Below are positions 1-9,000 of a DNA stretch of 64,000 bases, piece by piece. Where the stretch lies: positions 6,417,501 to 6,481,500 of the forward strand of contig OX439002.1 in assembly GCA_949316495.1 (NCBI GenBank), given 5' to 3'. The position numbers and the translations under genes were made by a program. Under the pieces are notes generated by a model, which saw nothing but the letters and a program-made list of their open reading frames with translations, was not told the DNA's origin and did no database searches. The stretch comes from Amphiduros pacificus (taxonomy: Eukaryota > Annelida > Polychaeta > Phyllodocida > Hesionidae). Numbering within the stretch: the first letter of the stretch is position 1; each line of letters begins with the position of its first letter.

Positions 1-59
1 TGAGATGGTCTGCATACTGCCCGACTTTCCCTTCCTCTTTTTGCCGCCGCCGCCACCCT
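1..59 (-). CDS. Mhc: Myosin heavy chain exon M (loop 2, truncated by window)
   Basis: The acceptor AG is at 61-60 and two bases complete residue 627. The frame reads a run of glycines, then [14 protein letters not shown]. This is the actin-binding loop 2 (50K/20K junction), with the usual Gly and Lys clusters, followed by the start of the SAVHRE region of muscle myosins. The exon continues beyond position 1. Confidence 0.93.
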
Positions 60-3000
60 CTGAAATCACACCCAAGTACAACTAAGTACAACCAAGTACA
101 ACCAAGTATAACCAAGTACAACCAAGTATAACCAAGTACAACCAAGTATAATCAAGTACAACCAAGTACAACCAAGTACAACCAAGTACAACCCATTTCA
201 ACCCATTTCAACCAAGTGCAAGAACACCGATTACATTACAGTCACATTATATGAATATGTCCTGTATATAAATATACCCTGAATTCATATTTCACATATA
301 CACATACAGGGCAGAGAAAATATATAGTGAAAACATTGCTCATCTGCGGTGTGCAGCGACTGAGCGTGACGCCATCGCAGTGGAAGCGCCCCACATCTTA
401 CAGGAGTCTGTGCCTTTGACGTAATCACGCCACATTTTAAACGCTATTTGCAGACCTATTCTGGAATGTGCGCTTTATATTACCGCATCATTACTACTAA
501 TATCATTATGATCGCCATACCTTCTTTGGGTGCAGCGAAGAATATGACCACCAGGGGTTCCTTGGAGGTCTGCAGCAGCTGCACGACGGTGTCGTTGATT
601 GGATCCTTATTCTTGTCCAGCCAGCCAGTGATGTTGTAGCCCACCGTGCCTGCATAGTGATGCAGCTCAAAGTGAGCTTCAAATCTCGCCGTCTTGTTTG
701 GCTTAGGCTTGCCAAAGCAAGGATTTTTCTGATGATTCTCATACAGTTTGTCTTTGAAAGACTTGTCTGTTGCCTTGGGGAACATGCATTCCTCTTCCAG
801 GATAGACAGGATACCCATGGGCTAAGGAAAAAAACAATAAGTTATAATTCATGTACCTCAAGTTAAAATTTATAATTATGAAACAAGATACAAACAAATA
901 CCTTTTGAATTTCATTTCTTCATAACTGAATATTCTATCAATCAAAAAATTGCTTTTATCTAAGTAGGATTTACTTTCTGTCATAATCGTGCGTGAATAA
1001 TATGTGATTATTTCAAGGCATCATTATAAGTGTTGAGTGTCACCTTCTCAATGAGCTCGATGCAGGCCTGAAGGTCCATGCCGAAGTCAATGAACTCCCA
1101 GTGGATGCCCTCCTTCTTGTACTCTTCCTGCTCCAGCACGAACATGTGATGGTTGAAGAACTGCTGCAGACGCTCATTGGTGTAGTTAATGCACAGCTGC
1201 TCAAAGGTGTTGTACTGAAAAAAAAAGAAAACAAAAGAGAAATAAATAAGTGTTAAACAAATAAACAAAAAAACACTAAACGACACTTGGCTAGACAATA
1301 CGATAAGCCAACAGTGAATGCTCAATGACAAATTGCATGATGGCTTAGGAGAGGTTTTGTATTGTAAGAACTAATTCAGAACTCACCTCAAAGATCTCAA
1401 AGCCAGCAATGTCAAGCACACCAATAAAGTACTTTCTCTGGATAGTTTTGGTGTCCAGAGTCTTGTTGACACGAGCTACCAGCCACTTGAACATCCTGTC
1501 GTAGAGAGACTTGGCCAGGGCACCGATGCCAAAGTTCACTTGCTCCTTGTTCTGGCCCTTGGTCACGTATTCATTACCGACCTTCACCTTGGGCTTCAAG
1601 ATGGCCTTGAGAAGATCTGCAGTGTTGACACCCAGAAGGAAGGCAACTTTTTCAGCCTCTGTAAATAAAAGGTTCAATAGTCTTTGAATGAAGTCATCTT
1701 TTTACCAATATACTGGAGACTAGATACCAGGAGTAGTGCTAGAAATTAGGAGGTGTACCAGATACTAGGAGCAGTGCTAGATATTAGGAGGAGTACCAGA
1801 TACTAGGGGCAGTGCTAGATATTAGGAGGATTACCAGATACTAGGAGGAGTGCTAGATATTAGGAGGAGTACCAGATACTAGGAGCAGTGCTAGATATTA
1901 GGAGTACCAGATACTAGGAGTAGTACCAGATACTAGGAGTAGTACCATATACTAGGAGTAGTACCGGATACTAGGAGTACCAGATACTAGGAGTAGTACC
2001 AGATACTAGGAGTACCAGATACTAGGAGTAGTACCAGATACTAGGAGGAGTACCAGATACTAGGAGTAGTACCAGATACTAGGAGTAGTACCAGATACTA
2101 GGAGTAGTACCGGACACTAGGAGTACCAGATACTAGGAGTAGTACCAGATACTAGGAGTACCAGATACTAGGAGTAGTACCAGATACTAGGAGTACCAGA
2201 TACTAGGAGGAGTGCCAGATACTAGGAGTAGTACCAGATGCTAGGAGTACCAGATACTAGGAGTAGTACCAGATACCAGGAGGGGTACCAAATACCAGGA
2301 GGAGTACCAGATACTAGGAGTAGTACCAGATACTAGGAGTAGTGCCAGATATTAGGAGCAGTGCCAGATACTAGGAGTAGTACCAGATACTAGGAGAAGT
2401 ACCGGATACTAGGAGTACCAGATACTAGGAGTAGTACCAGATACGAGGAGGGGTACCAGATACTAGGAATAGTACCAGATACTAGGAGGAGTACCAGATA
2501 CTAGGAGTAGTACCAGATACTAGGAGTAGTGCCAAATACTAGGAGGAGTACCAGATACTAGGAGTACCAGATACTAGGAGTAGTACAAGATACTAGGAGT
2601 AGTACCAGATACCAGGAGGGGTACCAGATACTAGGAATAGTACCAGATACTAGGAGGAGTACCAGATACTAGGAGGAGTACCAGATACTAGGAGCAGTGC
2701 CAGATACTAGGAACAGCACTAGATACCAGGAGCTGTCTAGATATTAGGAGGAGTACCAGATACTAGGAGGAGTACCAGATATAAGGAGGAGTACCAGATA
2801 CTAGGAGTAGTACCAAATACTGGGAGAAGTACCAGATACTAGGAGCAGTGCCAGATACTAGGAGTAGTACCAGATACTAGGAGTAGTACCAGATACTAGG
2901 AGTAGTACCAGATACTAGGAGTAGTACCAGATACTAGGAGTAGTACCAGATATTAGGAGGAGTACCAGATACCAGGAGGGATACCAGATACTAGGAGCAG

Positions 3001-6000
3001 TACTCGATACTAGGAGCAGTGCTAGATACTAGGAGCAGTACTAGATACTAGAGGTAATACATACCAGCAGTGCCGTCGGCCTCTGCCTGTTCCTCTCTGG
3101 GTCTCTGTTTGAACTTCATCTCTCCCATATGAAGAACGGCGGTGGTACTCTTAAACAGTCCCATCTTCTCCTCTTCGGTGAAACCCAGGGTGGCAAAGGC
3201 TTTCTGTAAATAATGAAAGATAATATGTGCTGTATTACATTGTCATTCTATATGATGAAGTGTGAGGTGCAAATTGATATAGGATATGATATCTACTGTA
3301 AAGAGACATTTTTGATGTCGATAACGCTGTGATAATTAAGTTCGGTTTGCAGTCTTACAGGCGATATAATACAGAAAGAAGATATGCAGTTCAGGTGCAT
3401 TTTAACAATTTAAGATTTGGTGCCGTGTACATGAGGAGAGGCTGTGTGCATGGTCCTGACACAGCTGGCCACAGCATGGCTATTATTCTATCATCTATGC
3501 CACCATGTATTAAATGGCTTTAAATACTGCCGAGAGTAATATTATTATGGCTGACTCATCATCGCCACAGATCAGGTATAAATGTTAACGAGTTGAAGGC
3601 CCATATGGAGAGTGTGTGTGGAGATCATGGTGTACGCTACATACGTCCATAATAGCACACTCCTCGACGTCATCAATCGAATCCACACTGATGCAGCCCT
3701 GGTTAATAAAGTGGTAGAGACCTGCGTCGGGGCTGACCAACAGCTTCTCTGTGGGGTAATCACACAGGACGGGAAGGTAAGTAAGTGTACAGTGCAAACA
3801 CAGAGGAGGGTTACATCCAAGGTGGGGGTATATCCGTTTATCATATATTCTCACATCTATATAAGATGCTGCAATATTTGACATTCTGATATAACCGTCT
3901 AATGTATGTGAATTTTACTATGTCAATACAGTTACTCCGGGGATTGGGTTTCCAAGATGTGTTTAGAAAAGGTACAGAAACAATTATATTCAAGACCAAA
4001 GAAGGGAGGATGCTACAAAACAACACATAAGATGAAGGTTTTTTCTGCTTCCATAGGCTGAAAAGGTAAAAGGTGAGGGTTTAAGGTGGATGACGTCACA
4101 TGGGACATTCCCATATGAGGGATGCATTCTGGATGTCGTCACATGGGATATTCCTATAAGAGGAATTCATTCTGGAAAACGTCACATGGGATAGTCCTAC
4201 AAGAGGGGTGCATTCTGGATGACGTCACACAGGATAGTCCTATAAGAGGGGTGCATTCTGGATGTCGTCACACAGGGTAGTCCTATAAGAGGGGTGCATT
4301 CTGGATGACGTCACACATGGTAGTCCTATAAGAGGGATACATTTTCTGCAGGAGGACCCGCATCTTTCAGACTGCACGCAGAAGGGATATAATCTGGAAT
4401 AGTTTTAATGCATTCAGGGTGATGTTAATTGATATTGGTTACATAATATTATAAGATAAGGGCGACACCTGGTGGTAGGTTGGAGTTATTAGTCATCTAT
4501 ATATCCATGCACCTTTTGCCATTACATACGTCCATGATTTCCATTTCTTCTTGGTCATCAATGCTGTCCACATGCAGACAGCCTTGGTTGATGAAGAAAA
4601 ACAAACCAGCGTCGGCGGAAACCAACAGCTTTTCTGCAGGGAGGGAATGATATCAAACTCTGATCAGAACGAGGCTCACATTGGGAACAACATACCACAG
4701 GGGCAAGCGATGGACAAAACACTGTTACCTCACAAAATAATCAGCAGGTTCCTGTGGATTAAAAGGGTTTATATACACTACTCTGCTGGAAGAGGTGTGA
4801 AGGTTGTTTCTAGGTGAGGTCATCTGTAGTACAGGGCGCAGTTGCATGCACAAGAAATCAAGGAAGGTTATCACAGGAACTGATCATCAAATAACACTGT
4901 TATATATTGGTAAGGTATGACGAGATTGGAGTTCATCTCTGGACTACGGTCAGCTCACAGGAATTTCCACATTCTCTAGATCGGCAGGTGGAATGTACTG
5001 AGGAACATCTAAATTAGGATGAAGACAGAGGATGTAAAGAAGAGGGATTTAATACAGGGGACTCATGCAAAGCTTGGTGGAGAATCCATCAGTTCTGTAG
5101 CCTTCGCAGTCATCATTGGTTGAAACAAATGGCTAAAAAACAGGGTGGATAGGGTGGTAACAATATACAAGGGTTTTGGTGAAAACAATACATTATGTCA
5201 AGGTTGAAAAGGATGTAAAAGAGAGGTAGGAATATTCTAGTCAGTATTTATGTTATTAATATATGGTCAAAGGACTGTTGAGGAAATGGTTAAGGTCCCA
5301 GGAATGTAGGCTTGTGTGGCATAAAAAGGTCAAACACTGTTCAAACACTGTTCCTGGAAGTGAGGTAAAAACATGTTAAGATAGTGGTTTGTTTGAGGGG
5401 TGATATGCGCATGCGTCAGCGGATGTGGTCTGTTACATACGTCCATGAGTTCCATCTCCTCTTGATCGTCGATGCTGTCCACAGTCAGACAGCCTTGGTT
5501 GATGAAGAAGTACAAGCCAGCGTCCGATGTCACCAGAAGTTTGTCTGTTGGTAGGCAATCGTTTGGATAAGTATTTGTTTCATGTTTATACACAGTATCG
5601 CGGTTAATTAATATCAAGGGTTGTACATCAATGTGAGAAGACATCTTTTCATACAGGGCTGGAAGAGACATGTCATATTCTAGAAGGTTGGAGATAAAGT
5701 GTTGGGAAGGACTCTTTTAAGTATGATCAGGGGAAATTAGGATAAAAACCACAACTTTCTTGGAACGTTCAATGCGTGTGCATAGCTGTGTGTGTCAATG
5801 CGGTGTTCTTGTATCGTGTACTTTGTATCTGGGAGTGTGTGATCTGGAATGAGGCTATAAACAAGGGTTACTCTCCAACATGGAACACACATATTTCACT
5901 ACTCAGCTAAATATACACAAAGTTAAAGGTGAGTCCATGCATGTTTTCCGACCTTGACCTACATCTTTCTGTTCCATTTCTTCTTGGTCATCAATTGGTT

Positions 6001-9000
6001 GATGAAGAAGTAGAGGCCGGTGACGGGACACACTTACAGCTGGTTTGGGGGAAGAAACTTTCCACAAAACAGGAATAAGAACACTGCACATACATTGTAA
6101 CCGGTGTGGAGGATATGATGGAGAAACACACACAGTGATTAACAGATGATGCTTTAAGTTGACACAGGTATAACGCTATACGGTGTGGAGGGGGTAGACT
6201 CTATTTTAGGGCTTCAAGAGAAGGAAATCAAAGATTTTTTTGAAAGGAAAGGGTTGTGAAATAGTGCAAACTATTTTTAGAAATTCATTTTTAGCGTTCT
6301 ATAATGACTTTGATTCAGAGATATTCAGACATGATGACTAAATGTTAGTGATGTTGGTGATTTACATGCCGGAGAAGATAATTTAATTTAAACAAAATGA
6401 ACATATCTGTGTTTGAACAGTCAGCACTATTTCACTAAACTCACGCAGAACTTTTTTCTCATCATCACAGACAGAAAAGGGTATCTGAAACATAAGGTTG
6501 ATTATATGGAAGGAAAGTTTTCCTGGCAGACCATTATATTGTGGTTTCTATGGAGACACGTGGTTGACCTTGCAGGACCGAGACTATGTGCTGGAAGACT
6601 AGGAGAACAAGGAATGGAATGTGGATATTCTGAAAGTGAAGAGTGTGGCATGTCCACTATGCGCATGCGTGACCGACATGATGGACATGGTAACTGGTAG
6701 GATGCCGGGGGTAGCTTACGTACGTCCTTATCATTGGCGACAGTGCTGCCCTCTACAGCTGGTTTGACAGTGCTGCCCTCTACAGCTGACAAACCAGCTG
6801 TGATGAATGAAGAAAAACAAAGTGATGCTCGCGACGGTCAGCAAGGCGTCTGTCGAGGAAACAACATTAAACTCGTTCATTCTTTAAATATACATAATAT
6901 GGATATATACTATTGCAAGGGGTCATTTACAAAGTGCATGTTCCCTTGTTGATAACAGATTGTAACAATTCCTACAAATGACAAGAGAATAGATTAGAAT
7001 CTTCATGCGTGAAGATTAACTATAGCGTTTTTGCTAAAGAAGGAGAGCTGAGCTTATAAAACAAATTAATGATAAAGACATGTAAATAAAGTAACCAACA
7101 ACATCTTATAGTTATTCAAATACGAATTGAATTTATCAATACCACAAAAGTAATGTAATCAACAATTATTTATGTTCAAAAACTATATATCTTAGGATAT
7201 CTAAGAATGCATTTTATTCGAATAAATGATAAATTTAAAAATACATATTTAAAGACAGAAATGAGCACACATGGGTAGACAAGGAGAGATAGAAAGATAG
7301 ATTTGGAGACGGTTATGTGCACTACAAACAGGAGGTTGTCAACAACATAGAATAACATTTATGTGTTTTCACGAAGCATTCAAAACAGTGTTAAAAATAT
7401 TGGAAACAAACACTCCTTGAAATGCCACGCGATTGGTTGGACTTTGAATGGCAGATCTCTCAGACAGGTCAAGTTTGACGGTGCTCCACCATCTTGCACT
7501 CACTTGTTAGTGGTGCCACCTTGTGTGTAAGAATATCTTCATTCAAGGAAAACTACGGACAAGTCAGTTTTGGTTACCTGCGTCGACCATAAGTAAAGTC
7601 AAGTTGAAAAAGAACAAGCTATAGGTGGAAGGGGATTAGAACAACAATACATATCAGACATAGTTTCTATTTTACAACAGTTTAACGGTGTGCTGTGCTA
7701 ATAGTAAAATAGGGCAAATTAACTAACAAGAATGCATACAAAGCAGTTAAAACGGGGATGGGGGGGGGGGGTACAAAGACAAGATAGTAAATCCTGAAAT
7801 ATCAAGATGTGATGAGGCAGAACATACAACAAAGTAGTTAGGACAGATGGGGTACCAGTCAGGGTACAACGAAGTGGTTAAGACAGATGGGGTACCAGTC
7901 AGGGTACAACAAAGTGGTTAGAACAGGTGGGGTACCTGTCTGGGTACAACAAAGTAGTTAAGACAGACGGGGTACCAGTCAGGGTATAACAAAGTGGTTA
8001 GGACAGATGGGGTACCAGTCAGGGTCCACACCAGGGTAGTGGTCTTACCGTTGAGCTCTGGAAATTTGTTAGAGAGCAAGAAGTAGAAGATATGGTAGTT
8101 GCGCTCAATACCGGGCTGCTGATAGGTGACGCGGGACTTCTCCAACAGGTCTGAAATAGGCGCCATAGACTACTTGCTAGCATTCCCCATTAAGGCATGG
8201 CTTATAATACACTGCTCCCATATACTCCAATGGTAATATGTCAAAACATGGCTCAGAATGTGTGCTGCATACTATAAGCATACCATGTGATATCATGATA
8301 TTATGAAGATGCATGGCTTAAAATATGCACAAGAAACAACTTAATTACCTACGGCCAGTTTTAGAATCTACTTGTTGTTAAGTGTATATATTTGGAGATA
8401 CAGTGTTATTTATATGATTGGAAAGCCAAATTTTATTTAAAGCGTCGGTTTATTATATAGCATTGCTTTGCTATTGTAAAGTATACTACCAATAAAGACT
8501 CTTGATCTATATGCTACTAATACATCTCTAATGTTCATATCATGTGAGAAACTTCCAATTAGGAACCAAATTCATCTAGTAAGCATTGTATAAATTGAAA
8601 AAACTTCCTCAAAATCAATCTTGTGTTTATTCTTTTTACAGTTCGTCTTACTTCAGATACAAAAGAAAACTTACATGTCTCAATGTCACAACCTGCGATT
8701 TTTCCAGTCACACCAAAGTGAATACGGATGAATTTTCCCTGAAAATCATAAAGTGACAATTAGTACACAGTAGCGTACAGAAGGATGTATGATTTTTTTA
8801 AAGGTTTTCTGAATTTGCAAAACATGAAAAGAGGTTTATTTTGAAAATCGTTGATAATGACCCCTTTATGAACGTGAAACGTTTTTCTATGACAAGCACC
8901 ACTCACGAGGCCTCAATCATCGGCCTGTGAGGCAATTCATTTTCAAACTATATTTTCTTATTGATGCCACAATTCTTGTAAAATAAATGTGCCCCTATGC

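Noticed and set aside
3645-5544. Exclusion by incompatible minor-spliceosome splice sites
   Set aside because: All three intact copies have ordinary GTATGT donors and AG acceptors; no minor-type donor was seen.
6271-6280. MEF2-type CTATTTTTAG in the alternative exon region
   Set aside because: A single match in AT-rich sequence; such sites are expected by chance and no partner elements are nearby.
6860-7820. A sixth copy of the alternative myosin exon
   Set aside because: No KLLV, INQG or IDD-type coding remnant found on the minus strand.
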